This document shows positions 50,526-59,297 of a stretch of 64,000 nucleotides of DNA, piece after piece. Positions within the stretch are counted from its first letter, which is position 1, and the number at the start of each line of letters is the position of its first letter. Where the stretch lies: positions 1 through 64,000 of the forward strand of contig NZ_JAAMFN010000023.1 in assembly GCF_013376095.1 (NCBI RefSeq), read 5' to 3'. Source of the DNA: Arthrobacter sp. SDTb3-6 (GTDB taxonomy: Bacteria > Actinomycetota > Actinomycetes > Actinomycetales > Micrococcaceae). The position numbers were made by a program, and so were the translations under genes. The notes beneath the pieces were generated by a model, which was not told the DNA's origin, did no database searches, and saw only the letters and a program-made list of their open reading frames with translations.

Positions 50526-51806
50526 CTACACCGCCGTGCGGAAGAACGTCTCCGTGATGCGGGCCAGGTGGAAGGGGTCCTCCACCCCGCACAGCTCCCG
50601 GGCCGAGTGCATGGACAGCAGGGGCGTGCCCACGTCCACGGTGCGGATGCCCAGGCGGGTGGCCGTCAGCGGGCCGATTGTGGAGCCGCACGGCACATCG
50701 TTGTTGGAGACGAATTCCTGGTATGGTGCGCCGGCCGCGCTGCACAGCCCGGCCCAGATGGCGGCACCCGTGGCGTCGGTGGCGTAGCGCTGGTTGGCGT
50801 TGATCTTCAGCAGCGGGCCGCCGCCCAGCACCGGCAGGTTCGCCGGGTCGTGGCGCTCGGAGTAGTTCGGGTGGACTGCGTGGCCGGCGTCGGCGGAGAG
50901 GCAAAAGGAAGTGCTGAAGGCGCGACGCCGCTCGCTCGCCGAGGCGCCCAGGCCGTCGGACACGCGGACCAGGATGTCCTCGAGGAGGGGGCCGCACGCG
51001 CCCGAGCGCGAGCCCGAGCCGATCTCCTCGTGGTCAAAGGCCGCGAGGACGGGAATGACGGTGTCCGCGGCAGTGCCGGGGGCCGCGGCGTTGATGAGCG
51101 CCGCCAGGCCGGCGTGGACGGATGTCAGGTTGTCCATCCGGCCGGCGGCAAAGAACTCGTTGTTGGCGCCAAAAACCTGTCCGGGCTGGGTGTCCGCCAC
51201 CACGATGTCGTAGCCGCCGATGGCGTCGGCGGCCAGGCCGGCCCTCTCGGCCAGCAGCCCCAGCAGGTCCGCCGTGCCGGGGTGGCCCTGGCCCCAGATG
51301 GGGTTCATGTGCTGCTGCTTGTCCAGCTTCAGCCCGTCGTTGGCCCCGCGGTCCAGGTGGATGGCCAGCTGCGGGAAGCGCAGGAGCGGCCCGGTGGCCA
51401 CCAGCGTTTCGGTGCCGTCCAGGTCCACGAGGCGGCCGGCGAACTGGAGCTCGCGGTCCAGCCAGGAGTTCAGCAGCGGCCCGCCATAGACTTCCACGCC
51501 GGCCTGGAGCCAGCCGAACCGGCCCGTGGTGGGCTTGGGCTTGAGCTTGAAGGAGGGCGAGTCCGTGTGGGCTCCGAGGATGTTGAACCCGGTGGTGGCG
51601 GTGGCGTTCTCCGGCACGGCCCAGGCGATGATGGCGCCGTCGCGGATCACAAAGTGCTTTCCATGGGCGGGCCAGTCGGCGCGTTCGTCCAGCCGGGTGA
51701 AGCCGGCCGCCGCCAGCCGCCTGGCCGCTTCATGGGCGGCGTGGAAGCTGGACGGCGACGCTTCTATGAAGTCGCGCAGGTCCTGGATGTGCTCAACGGA
51801 AGTCAT
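50526..51806 (-). CDS. apeB: M18-family aminopeptidase
   Basis: 426 residues. The metal site of M18 enzymes is visible: H80 in GAHTDSPSFKLKP, an Asp in GRMDNLTSV, the Glu pair in DHEEIGSGSRSGA and a late His in LLSMHSARELCG. These cytosolic dodecamers remove N-terminal residues, often acidic ones. ATG 51806 is preferred to a TTG four codons earlier. The nearest GGAG touches the start, so the mRNA may be leaderless. Confidence 0.92.
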   Translation of the reverse strand: MTSVEHIQDLRDFIEASPSSFHAAHEAARRLAAAGFTRLDERADWPAHGKHFVIRDGAIIAWAVPENATATTGFNILGAHTDSPSFKLKPKPTTGRFGWLQAGVEVYGGPLLNSWLDRELQFAGRLVDLDGTETLVATGPLLRFPQLAIHLDRGANDGLKLDKQQHMNPIWGQGHPGTADLLGLLAERAGLAADAIGGYDIVVADTQPGQVFGANNEFFAAGRMDNLTSVHAGLAALINAAAPGTAADTVIPVLAAFDHEEIGSGSRSGACGPLLEDILVRVSDGLGASASERRRAFSTSFCLSADAGHAVHPNYSERHDPANLPVLGGGPLLKINANQRYATDATGAAIWAGLCSAAGAPYQEFVSNNDVPCGSTIGPLTATRLGIRTVDVGTPLLSMHSARELCGVEDPFHLARITETFFRTAV

Positions 51807-51856
51807 GCTCCGATTCAATCACGGCTTCCGCGCCGGCAGGCCCCGGCCACCGGCCG

Positions 51857-53302
51857 TCACGGCGAGATCGCGTCGAGGGGGCGGTTGCGGGTGTGCGGGG
51901 TGAACTGGACAAGGATCGAGGCCACCACAATGAACACGGTAATCAGCATGAAGGCCCCGAGGACGGACATGTGCGGCAGGAACGGCGCAATCACCAATAC
52001 GCCGATGCCACCTCCGATGTGCCCCACACCGTCGACCAGTGCGAATCCGGTGGTCCGCGCCCGGGTCGGGAAACTCTCGGCACTGAGCGCGTACGTCGGG
52101 GACACCCACATGTTGAAGCCGGCGAAGATCAGGATGGCGCCAATAAAGGAGATGGTGATGGTGGTTCCGGCCGTGGCGATGAGGAGCGCTCCAATAATCG
52201 TCACCGCCGCCCCGATGGGCAGCCAATACCTGCGTTCCAGCTTCTCCACCAGGAAGGACATCACAACGGCCTCGCCCACGAAGCCGATGGTGCCGACGGC
52301 GGCTATGACGCCGGCCGCAGGCGGCGAGAAGTGCAGCGCCACCAGGATGCTCGTGAACCCTGAGGCATAGGAGTAAACGGTGATGTAGCCGATAAACCAG
52401 ATGGCGAACAGCAGCAGGATCCGCCGCAGGTAGAGCGGACTGGTGAACAAGTCGCGGTAGGGGACCTTCGACGGCGGCGGCGGGACGGCGGCGGCGTCGG
52501 CAGGGACAGGTTCGCGCAAGGCGCCGTGGCGGATGGCCCGGGACTCCATGCCGCTGACGACCTCATCGGCTTCCTCCACCCTGCCCTGGCCGATCAGCCA
52601 TCGTGGGGATTCAGGCAGCTGCACCCGCAACAGGATCGCGACCAGCGCCAGGATGGCCCCCACCCCGTACATCCACCGCCAGCCGTTGGCGAACCCCGGT
52701 CCCGCCACAGCAAACGGCAGGCCCTGCGGCCATGGTGTGGCGGGCGTGGTGAGGATCAGCCCGAGCCAGATCCCGACGAACGCGCCGAGGGCCGACATGA
52801 TGAAGATGATGGTGGTGAATTTGGCCCTGGCACGCCGGGGCGCCACCTCGTTGATGTAGGTGTTCACGATGGCCAGGTCGGCACCGATGCCGATGCCGGT
52901 GATGATGCGGGCAATGTTGAAATTCACGTACCCTGGGGCAAGGGCGTTGTAGAGCGAACCAAGCCCGGTGATGAGCATGGTGATCAGCAGCATGTTCCGC
53001 CGCCCCACCTTGTCCGCGTAAGGACTCAGGACCAAGGTGCCCACCACGTAGCCGGCCAGGTTCAGGACCACCGGGTACGGCAGCGCCTCCAGGGCATTCT
53101 CCGGGGTGCAGCCGGGCTTGAGGGCCACACACGTCTGGATGAAGGAGACGTTGATGTCAAAGATGTCGTAAAAAGTGAAAAGGAATCCGAGCCCGATGAT
53201 TCCGATAAAAACGTAGGACAGCGACCAAACGTCGAGGCGCTCAAGCCTGGCGATGACCAACTGTCCGGGAGTTGCCGCAATTTCTTCTTTCGGAGATGAC
53301 AT
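51857..53302 (-). CDS. MFS transporter, sugar porter-like
   Basis: 481 residues with 12 membrane segments. Family marks are YADKVGRRNMLLITML (the D-x-x-GRR loop after helix 2), PESPRWLIGQGR before the central loop, and the second-half VEKLERRYWLP. A hydrophilic central loop (about 235-290) has a run of prolines. It imports or exports a small organic molecule; the substrate is unknown. AGGGGA precedes ATG 53302. It is transcribed after the response-regulator gene on the same strand with a 48-base gap that contains a small hairpin. Confidence 0.85.
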   Translation of the reverse strand: MSSPKEEIAATPGQLVIARLERLDVWSLSYVFIGIIGLGFLFTFYDIFDINVSFIQTCVALKPGCTPENALEALPYPVVLNLAGYVVGTLVLSPYADKVGRRNMLLITMLITGLGSLYNALAPGYVNFNIARIITGIGIGADLAIVNTYINEVAPRRARAKFTTIIFIMSALGAFVGIWLGLILTTPATPWPQGLPFAVAGPGFANGWRWMYGVGAILALVAILLRVQLPESPRWLIGQGRVEEADEVVSGMESRAIRHGALREPVPADAAAVPPPPSKVPYRDLFTSPLYLRRILLLFAIWFIGYITVYSYASGFTSILVALHFSPPAAGVIAAVGTIGFVGEAVVMSFLVEKLERRYWLPIGAAVTIIGALLIATAGTTITISFIGAILIFAGFNMWVSPTYALSAESFPTRARTTGFALVDGVGHIGGGIGVLVIAPFLPHMSVLGAFMLITVFIVVASILVQFTPHTRNRPLDAISP

Positions 53303-53340
53303 GTTAAAATCCCCTGCTCGAAATTAGCTTCTAGGCAATG

Positions 53341-53367
53341 GTAACCCCGTTTAGTAATCAGGGTTAC
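53341..53367. promoter_or_regulatory. Inverted repeat spanning the response-regulator stop codon
   Basis: GTAACCC (53341-53347) and GGGTTAC (53361-53367) are exact complements across 13 bases that include the TAA of the response-regulator gene. It may be a weak terminator of the two-component operon or an operator for the MFS gene. Confidence 0.35.
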
Positions 53368-54064
53368 TGGGTATGACCAGGCCGGTTTCGTAGGCGTACA
53401 CCACCACCTGGACCCGGTCGCGCAGGTGCAGCTTGGTCAGGATCCGGCGCACGTGGGTCTTCACCGTGGCCTCGGACAGAAACAGCCGGTGGGCGATCTC
53501 GGCGTTGGAAAGGCCTTGGGCAATGGCGAGGGCCACTTCCATCTCCCGCGGCGTCAGTTCCTCCAGCAGCGGGTCCCGCCGCGGTTGTGTGCGTGCGGGC
53601 TGCGACCTGACAAAGTTTTCCAGCAGGCGCTGCGTGACGCGGGGCGCCACGACGGCGTCGCCGCTGGCCACCAGGCGCACGGCATTGACCAGTTCGGCCG
53701 GTGCCACGTCCTTGAGCAGGAACGCGGAGGCGCCGGCCTGCAGCCCGGCAAAGGCGTATTCGTCCAGGTCGAAGGTGGTCAGGATGATGACCCGGGCCTC
53801 AGCGGCGGAGCTGCTGATTTTTCCCGTTGCCTCGATCCCGTCCATGAGGGGCATGCGCACGTCCATGAGCACCACGTCAGGTGCCAGGCGGTCAACGGCG
53901 GCCAGCGCCTCAATCCCGTTGGAGGCCTCCCCCACCACGCTCAGGTCGTCCTCGCCCTCCAGGATCAGCCGGAATCCCATGCGCAGCAGCGGCTGGTCAT
54001 CCACCAGCAGGACCTTGATGCTTTGGCGGGTCACCGTGTTCTCCTTGATTGCGGGGGTGGACAT
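53351..54064 (-). CDS. NarL/FixJ-type response regulator
   Basis: 237 residues. The receiver domain has acidic residues D22 and D23, the phosphoacceptor D68 in VVLMDVRMPLMDG and the Lys in LLKDVAPAEL. The C-terminal LuxR helix-turn-helix reads LTPREMEVALAIAQGLSNAEIA...SEATVKTHVRRILTKL. ATG 54064 is preceded by AGGAC and lies 7 bases after the kinase stop. It probably controls the upstream ABC transporter genes; the signal is unknown. Confidence 0.93.
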   Translation of the reverse strand: MSTPAIKENTVTRQSIKVLLVDDQPLLRMGFRLILEGEDDLSVVGEASNGIEALAAVDRLAPDVVLMDVRMPLMDGIEATGKISSSAAEARVIILTTFDLDEYAFAGLQAGASAFLLKDVAPAELVNAVRLVASGDAVVAPRVTQRLLENFVRSQPARTQPRRDPLLEELTPREMEVALAIAQGLSNAEIAHRLFLSEATVKTHVRRILTKLHLRDRVQVVVYAYETGLVIPSNPDY

Positions 54065-54071
54065 CCGGCGC

Positions 54072-55358
54072 TCAGTCCTGCGCCGCGGCGGGGTGGAGCA
54101 CCGCGTCCACGGCCCAGCCGCCGGCCGGGGCGGGACCGGCTGTGACGGTGCCGGCGTAGATGCGGGCCCGTTCGCGCATGCCCACCAGCCCATGCCCCGT
54201 CCCCATGGAGGCATCCAGCGAGCCGCGCCCGTCGTCGGCCACGGCCACCTTCAGCTGCCCCGCGGCCGGGTTGTTTTCAATGAGCACCTGTACGCGCGAG
54301 ACCGAGGTGCCGTAGCGCAGCACGTTGGTCAGCGACTCCTGCACAATGCGGTAGACGGTGAGTTGCAGGGCCGGGTCCGGGGGCAGCGACGGTCCGGACT
54401 GCGTGACCGACAGCGGCAGCCCGGCCTGCCGGAATCCTTCAAACAGCGCTGCCAGATCCGTCAGGGCCGGCTGCGGGGACCGCGGCTCCGTGCCGGAGTC
54501 GTCGCGCAGCACCCCCAGGACGCGGCGCATGTCCGCCAGCGCGGTCCGCCCGGTTCCGGACAGCTGGCCCAGCACGTCCGCCGCCTGCTCCGGGTTCCTT
54601 TTCACCACGACGGCGGCGCCGTCGGAAAGTGCCACCATCACGGTCAGGGAGTGGGCCACGACGTCGTGCATTTCGCGGGCAATCCGGTTCCGTTCACCTA
54701 TGGAGGCCAGCTGGGCATTGCGCACGGCCCATTGGCGCAGTTCGGCCTCGTGTTCGCGGCTGCGCCGCACGGATGCACCCACCCCCGTGGCGATGACGTT
54801 GGACAGGAGCGTCGCAATGGCCGTGATGACGTTGCTTTCACCGGCGGTGGGGCCGTTGGCGGTGAGGAATTCGGTGGGAAACTGATAAAAGAGCAGGGTG
54901 TAGGCCATGAGCGGGATGGATGCCACGGCGGCGACCGTAAAGCTGAAGATGCCCCGGTAGACCAGGGCCACCACGTACAGCGCGAACCAGACGCTGGCCC
55001 CGACATTGCTGGCCGCGGGCACCATGGCAATGTTGATGACTTCAAAGACGAGCAGCACGGCCAGCACGGCCAGGGGCTTGTCCCGCCGGAACATCAGCAC
55101 AATGCAGGACGCGGCCACCAGGACCAGCTGGACGGGACCGTGGCCGGTCATTCGCGGGCTGATCAGGGCCCCGGCGCTGGCCACCAGGTAGGCCAGGACC
55201 ACCACCACGTCCATGACGCGGGGATGGTTGTGGAAGTACTTGCGCACCACGCCGCGGCGGCTGGCCGAGAATTCATCGGCCAGCAGTGCGGCGGCGGGTA
55301 CATCGGCGGGGACGGCGGCCGTTCGTTCCGCAGCCCCCGCCTGGTCATGTGTGCGCAT
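54072..55358 (-). CDS. Sensor histidine kinase (HisKA_3 type)
   Basis: 428 residues. Five or six membrane segments (about 48-190) have little extracellular sequence, so the signal is probably read within the membrane. The dimerisation helix ERNRIAREMHDVVAHSLTVM carries the phosphohistidine H231; the ATPase part has VADDGRG and GHGLVGMRERA. It pairs with the regulator encoded 7 bases downstream. TAGACT is 7 bases before the ATG with no ribosome-binding site, indicating a leaderless transcript. Confidence 0.93.
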   Translation of the reverse strand: MRTHDQAGAAERTAAVPADVPAAALLADEFSASRRGVVRKYFHNHPRVMDVVVVLAYLVASAGALISPRMTGHGPVQLVLVAASCIVLMFRRDKPLAVLAVLLVFEVINIAMVPAASNVGASVWFALYVVALVYRGIFSFTVAAVASIPLMAYTLLFYQFPTEFLTANGPTAGESNVITAIATLLSNVIATGVGASVRRSREHEAELRQWAVRNAQLASIGERNRIAREMHDVVAHSLTVMVALSDGAAVVVKRNPEQAADVLGQLSGTGRTALADMRRVLGVLRDDSGTEPRSPQPALTDLAALFEGFRQAGLPLSVTQSGPSLPPDPALQLTVYRIVQESLTNVLRYGTSVSRVQVLIENNPAAGQLKVAVADDGRGSLDASMGTGHGLVGMRERARIYAGTVTAGPAPAGGWAVDAVLHPAAAQD

Positions 55359-55365
55359 AAGGGTG

Positions 55366-55371
55366 AGTCTA
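55366..55371 (-). promoter_or_regulatory. Putative -10 element of the histidine kinase gene
   Basis: TAGACT on the minus strand is followed by 7 bases and the ATG. This implies that the two-component genes have their own promoter within the 47-base gap after the ABC permease gene. Confidence 0.5.
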
Positions 55372-55374
55372 GAA

Positions 55375-55394
55375 GGCAGGCTGCAACGCCTGCC
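55375..55394. terminator. Hairpin between ABC permease and kinase genes
   Basis: GGCAGGC and GCCTGCC form a perfect 7-bp stem with a 6-base loop, 11 bases after the permease stop. It could end the ABC transcript, or act as an operator because it lies just upstream of the kinase -10 element. Confidence 0.45.
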
Positions 55395-55405
55395 ACCAGG
55401 CCTTC

Positions 55406-56311
55406 CTAGACGTCACGGGTCTTGAGGCTGATGATGGCCGGCACCGTGACCAGCACGATCCAGCCCAGGAAGATCAGCCCGCCGGACAGGGGGCTGATGA
55501 ACGCGGCCTTGTCACCAATCTCCAGCATCCGTCCGCCGGCCACGCTGGGGATGTACTGGCCCACGTACTTCCAGAAGTCACCGGGGACCAGGCCCAGGAG
55601 CGAGGTGGCGATTTCCAGCAGGAAGAACAGTGCCACCAGGACGATGATGCCCCCGGCCGAGCTGCGGATCAACGTGCCCAGGGACAGGCCGGCCAGGGCA
55701 ACGCCCGCCACGTAAACGCCGCCCATGAAGATGCTGTAGACCACGCCGTCACGGCCCAGCGACATGTCAATGCCGTATCCGTGCAGGATCGGGATGGAGA
55801 CCAGGAAGGTGACAAAGGCTGCCACCAAGGTCAGCACATAGGAGACCACCACCAGCACGATGGCCTTGGCGAAGAAGGTTGGCAGCCGCTTGGGCACCGC
55901 GGTCATGGTGGAGCGGATCATGCCGGTGCCGAATTCGGAGGCGATCAACAGCACGGCCAGGGCCCCGAGCACCAGGATCCCCAACTGCAGCCCGGCGATG
56001 GGGATGCCGTAGATGTTGATGCCTTGGGCGTTGGCGGCGCTGATGGCCTGGTCCAGGGTCAACTTGTGCCCCGCCGCGGCGCCCGGCGAGGGCCGTTCGG
56101 CGCCAAACTTCATGAGCTGGTCAATGATCGTGCCGCGCAGGAACGCGGCAATGGTGCCCACGCCCACCACGGCCACAAAGGTGAAGAGCAGGAGCAGTTG
56201 GGTGGATCGCAGGGACCGGAACTTGATCCATTCGCTGCGCAGCACGCCCAGGAAAGTCAGTCCGGTTCCGCCGGAAGCGGCGGAATGGGCCGGAATCGTC
56301 GTCGTACTCAT
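55406..56311 (-). CDS. ABC-2 type transporter permease
   Basis: 301 residues with six membrane segments, a long loop between helices 1 and 2, and the segment IASEFGTGMIRSTMTAVPKR shared by bacitracin- and lantibiotic-type ABC-2 permeases. It works with the ATPase encoded 4 bases upstream. The export substrate is unknown; linkage to a two-component system suggests response to a membrane-active compound. Confidence 0.88.
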   Translation of the reverse strand: MSTTTIPAHSAASGGTGLTFLGVLRSEWIKFRSLRSTQLLLLFTFVAVVGVGTIAAFLRGTIIDQLMKFGAERPSPGAAAGHKLTLDQAISAANAQGINIYGIPIAGLQLGILVLGALAVLLIASEFGTGMIRSTMTAVPKRLPTFFAKAIVLVVVSYVLTLVAAFVTFLVSIPILHGYGIDMSLGRDGVVYSIFMGGVYVAGVALAGLSLGTLIRSSAGGIIVLVALFFLLEIATSLLGLVPGDFWKYVGQYIPSVAGGRMLEIGDKAAFISPLSGGLIFLGWIVLVTVPAIISLKTRDV

Positions 56312-56315
56312 CTTT

Positions 56316-57263
56316 TTAGCGTCCCTTCAGTGCGGCGGCCGGCTCGGCCCCGTCATCAAATTCCTGCGAGTGGTACTCCACTGAATCCTTTGTCAGGTCA
56401 AAGTAGGCATCTTCCAGGGATGTGGTCAGCGGCGTGAGTTCATAGACCAGCACGCCGTTGTCCAGGGCAAGCCGGGCGATCTGGCGGGAATCAACCCCGG
56501 TGACTTCCAGGGTCTCGTTTTCGCTGGACTGGACCTGCACGCCCGGGCCGCTGAGCAGCCGGCCCAGGCGGACGGCCTCTGGGGTGCGGACGCGGACCTT
56601 GGCCTGTTGGCTGCCGGCAAGGATCTCGGCTATGGGGGCGTCAGCAATGATCCGGCCCCGGCCAATGACTATGAGGTGGTCGGCCGTCAGCGCCATCTCG
56701 CTCATCAGGTGGGAGGAGAGGAACACGGTTTTGCCCTGCCCGGCCAGGTGCCTGGCCAGGTTGCGCACCCACAACACGCCTTCCGGGTCCAGGCCGTTGA
56801 CGGGTTCGTCCAGGATCAGCGTCTGCGGGTCGCCCAGCAGGGCCGAGGCAATGCCCAGGCGCTGGCCCATGCCGAGGGAGAAGCCGCCGGCCTTTTTCTT
56901 GGCGACGGCGGCCAGCCCGGTCATGTCGATGACCTCGTGGACGCGGCTTCTGGGGATGTTGTGCGTGGCGGCCATGGCCAGCAGGTGGTTGTAGGCACTG
57001 CGCGAGGTGTGCACGGCCTTGGCGTCAAGCAGCGCTCCCACCTGCCTGAGCGGATCGTGGTGCTTTGCGTACGGCTTGCCATTGACAGTGACGCTGCCGG
57101 CGCTGGGCTTGTCCAGGCCCACGATCATGCGCATGGTGGTTGACTTGCCGGCGCCGTTGGGACCGAGGAAGCCCGTCACCATTCCGGGCTTGACCGTGAA
57201 GGTGACACCTGCCACCGCGGTCTTGGCGCCGTAGTGCTTGGCGAGGTTTACTGCCTCAATCAT
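56316..57263 (-). CDS. ABC transporter ATP-binding protein (BcrA type)
   Basis: 315 residues. Walker A is GPNGAGKSTTMR, the signature FSLGMGQRLGIA has a Gly-Met in place of the usual Gly-Gln, and Walker B is LILDEPVNGLDPEG with the H-loop FLSSHLMSEM. A C-terminal ~90-residue domain is typical of drug or peptide exporters of the BcrA group. It begins the ATPase-permease-kinase-regulator array on the minus strand. Confidence 0.92.
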   Translation of the reverse strand: MIEAVNLAKHYGAKTAVAGVTFTVKPGMVTGFLGPNGAGKSTTMRMIVGLDKPSAGSVTVNGKPYAKHHDPLRQVGALLDAKAVHTSRSAYNHLLAMAATHNIPRSRVHEVIDMTGLAAVAKKKAGGFSLGMGQRLGIASALLGDPQTLILDEPVNGLDPEGVLWVRNLARHLAGQGKTVFLSSHLMSEMALTADHLIVIGRGRIIADAPIAEILAGSQQAKVRVRTPEAVRLGRLLSGPGVQVQSSENETLEVTGVDSRQIARLALDNGVLVYELTPLTTSLEDAYFDLTKDSVEYHSQEFDDGAEPAAALKGR

Positions 57264-57382
57264 GTGGACATCCCCTTGTTTCTCGTGGTCCCTTCAACCG
57301 TACGCACCGAAGCTGGCGTTTTCTTCGATCTCAGGGATGAATCAGGGTCCGGCCAGGGTCGTCCCTTTGGATGAGGCGGTCC

Positions 57383-57388
57383 TAGAAT
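57383..57388 (+). promoter_or_regulatory. Putative -10 element of the leaderless PAP2 gene
   Basis: TAGAAT lies 6 bases before GTG 57395; no ribosome-binding site is present. Confidence 0.5.
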
Positions 57389-57394
57389 TGCCGG

Positions 57395-58066
57395 GTGCTT
57401 GCCATCGAAAAGTCCAGGCCCCGCCTTCGGCCGTTGCGGGCCCCGCTGCCTGTGCTCCTCTGGGCCTCCGGCCCTGCCCTGGCCGTGGTGCTGGCCGGCG
57501 CCCTGGTCCTCTCCGCTTCCGCCGGCCACCCGTTCTTCCAGGCGTACGACGACGCCTGGAATGTTGCGCTGGACGCCTCCCGCACGCCGTGGCTCACCAC
57601 CGTGAACAAGGTGCTGGATTTTGTCGGCAACACCGGGATGATCCTTTATGGCGCCGCCTTGTTCCTTGCCCTCCTGGTGCGCCACCGCCGCTTGGCGCTG
57701 TTCACGGCCGGGGCAAACCTGGGCACCTTGGGCGTCACGCACCTGCTCAAGTTCCTGGTGGGCCGGGACCGCCCCCTGGACCGCCTGGTGCACGTCAGCA
57801 CCGCTTCATACCCTTCGGGGCATGTAAGTGCCACGGTCGCAGCAATGGTGGCCACCGCCGTCGCGCTGGGACGCCTGTGGATGTGGGCCAGCGGTGCCGT
57901 GCTCAGCGTTGCCATGATCTACAGCCGCATGTACCTGGGCGCCCATTGGCTCTCGGACACGATTGCCGGGGCGCTGCTGGGGCTGGGCCTGACGCTCCTG
58001 CTATGGGCCCTGGCGCGGGATACATGCCTGGAACGGCATGTAGTTCAGCGGCCGCTGCCCTCATAG
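57395..58066 (+). CDS. PAP2-family phosphatase, membrane-bound
   Basis: 223 residues with about six membrane segments. The three phosphatase motifs are KFLVGRDRP, SYPSGHVSAT and SRMYLGAHWLSDT, which supply the phosphate-binding residues and catalytic His. It probably dephosphorylates a lipid phosphate such as undecaprenyl or phosphatidyl phosphate at the outer face of the membrane. GTG 57395 is inferred from the -10 element 6 bases upstream. The last 22 bases overlap the convergent MFS gene. Confidence 0.9.
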   Translation: MLAIEKSRPRLRPLRAPLPVLLWASGPALAVVLAGALVLSASAGHPFFQAYDDAWNVALDASRTPWLTTVNKVLDFVGNTGMILYGAALFLALLVRHRRLALFTAGANLGTLGVTHLLKFLVGRDRPLDRLVHVSTASYPSGHVSATVAAMVATAVALGRLWMWASGAVLSVAMIYSRMYLGAHWLSDTIAGALLGLGLTLLLWALARDTCLERHVVQRPLPS

Positions 58067-59283
58067 GCTGCATGAGCTTCGGCCGGCAGCGGCCTGGCAG
58101 CCGGGGCGGTGAGGATCGAGGCGATGATCGCCACGCCGATCGCCAGCAGCGCCCGGCGGACGGTGACGTGGTCGCCCAGGAAACCCAGCAGCGGCGGGCC
58201 GGCCAGGAAGGCAACGTAGCCGATGGTGGAAACCACGGATACGCGGGCGGCGGCCTTGGCAGGATCGTCGGCGGCGGCCGACATGCCCATGGGGAAGCCC
58301 AGCGCCGCCCCCGCACCCCAGAAGACCGCGCCCAGGCCCGCAAGCCAGATGTCCGGCGCCATGACAAAGAGCACCAGCCCCACCAAGGCGGCGCCGAGGC
58401 TGCCGTAGAGGACCGGCACGCGGCCGTAGGCGTCGATGAAACGGCCGCCGAAGAACCGGAACGCCGTCATGGAGGCCACGAAGACGGCGAACATGATGGC
58501 GCCGCCCGATTCGGTGGCCCCGATCCCGTCCACGGTGGCCTTGGCGATCCAGTCGTTCGCGGCGCCCTCGGTCAGGGCGGCGCCGAGGACCACGAGCCCC
58601 ACCATGAGAGTGCGGCTTTCCGACCAGGCGCTGCGGCCCTTCGCCGGGGCGGCCCCCGCCGGCGCTTCCGCCGGTGCTTCCGCTGGTGCTGCTTCCGCCG
58701 CCGGCCCGCCGGCGGCCCGCGGCAGGAAGTGCCGCGGCACGGTGAGCATGGCGGCCACCACCAGCACCACGATGGCAAACAGGTGCGCTGACATGCTCAC
58801 GTGCAGGGCGGACAGCCCGGCGCCGACGAGCGCACCCAGCAGGGCCCCTCCGCTGAAGCCCGCGTGGAACCGGGGCATGATGGTCCTGCCCAGGTGCCGT
58901 TCGACGTCGGCGCCCTCCACGTTTTGCGACACGTCCCACAGCCCGATTCCCACGCCAAAGAAAAACAGTCCCACGGCGGTCAGGGGGACCGAGCCCAGGG
59001 CCAGCGAGGTGGCGATGATAAGCCCGCCAAAGGAGGAGGTGAAGCCGCCCGTCCGCACCGTGGACGCCGTGCCCAGGCGCCCCACCACGGTCCCGGCCAG
59101 CGGCAGTGCAATGACGGAGCCGGCGGCGATGGTCAGCAGCAGCAGCCCCATCTCCCCGGCGGTCAGGCCCAGGACCCGTGTGACGGCAGGGATCCGGGCG
59201 GCCCAGCTGGCAAAGACAAAGCCGTTGATGGCAAAAACGGCAAAGGTGGCCATGGCCGCGTGGCGGACCGGCTGCTTGGGCAT
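58045..59283 (-). CDS. MFS transporter
   Basis: 412 residues with 12 membrane segments and a central Ala/Pro/Glu-rich loop (about 193-215) made of short repeats such as AEAPAEAPAGAAPA. The first half has AAIRIP-like AARIPAVTRVLGLTAGEMG and GVGIGLWDVSQNVEGADVE; the type is often seen beside TetR repressors. Substrate unknown. ATG 59283 lies 14 bases after the tetR stop, so the two are co-transcribed. Confidence 0.85.
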   Translation of the reverse strand: MPKQPVRHAAMATFAVFAINGFVFASWAARIPAVTRVLGLTAGEMGLLLLTIAAGSVIALPLAGTVVGRLGTASTVRTGGFTSSFGGLIIATSLALGSVPLTAVGLFFFGVGIGLWDVSQNVEGADVERHLGRTIMPRFHAGFSGGALLGALVGAGLSALHVSMSAHLFAIVVLVVAAMLTVPRHFLPRAAGGPAAEAAPAEAPAEAPAGAAPAKGRSAWSESRTLMVGLVVLGAALTEGAANDWIAKATVDGIGATESGGAIMFAVFVASMTAFRFFGGRFIDAYGRVPVLYGSLGAALVGLVLFVMAPDIWLAGLGAVFWGAGAALGFPMGMSAAADDPAKAAARVSVVSTIGYVAFLAGPPLLGFLGDHVTVRRALLAIGVAIIASILTAPAARPLPAEAHAAYEGSGR

Positions 59284-59297
59284 GATGGGACTGGCTT

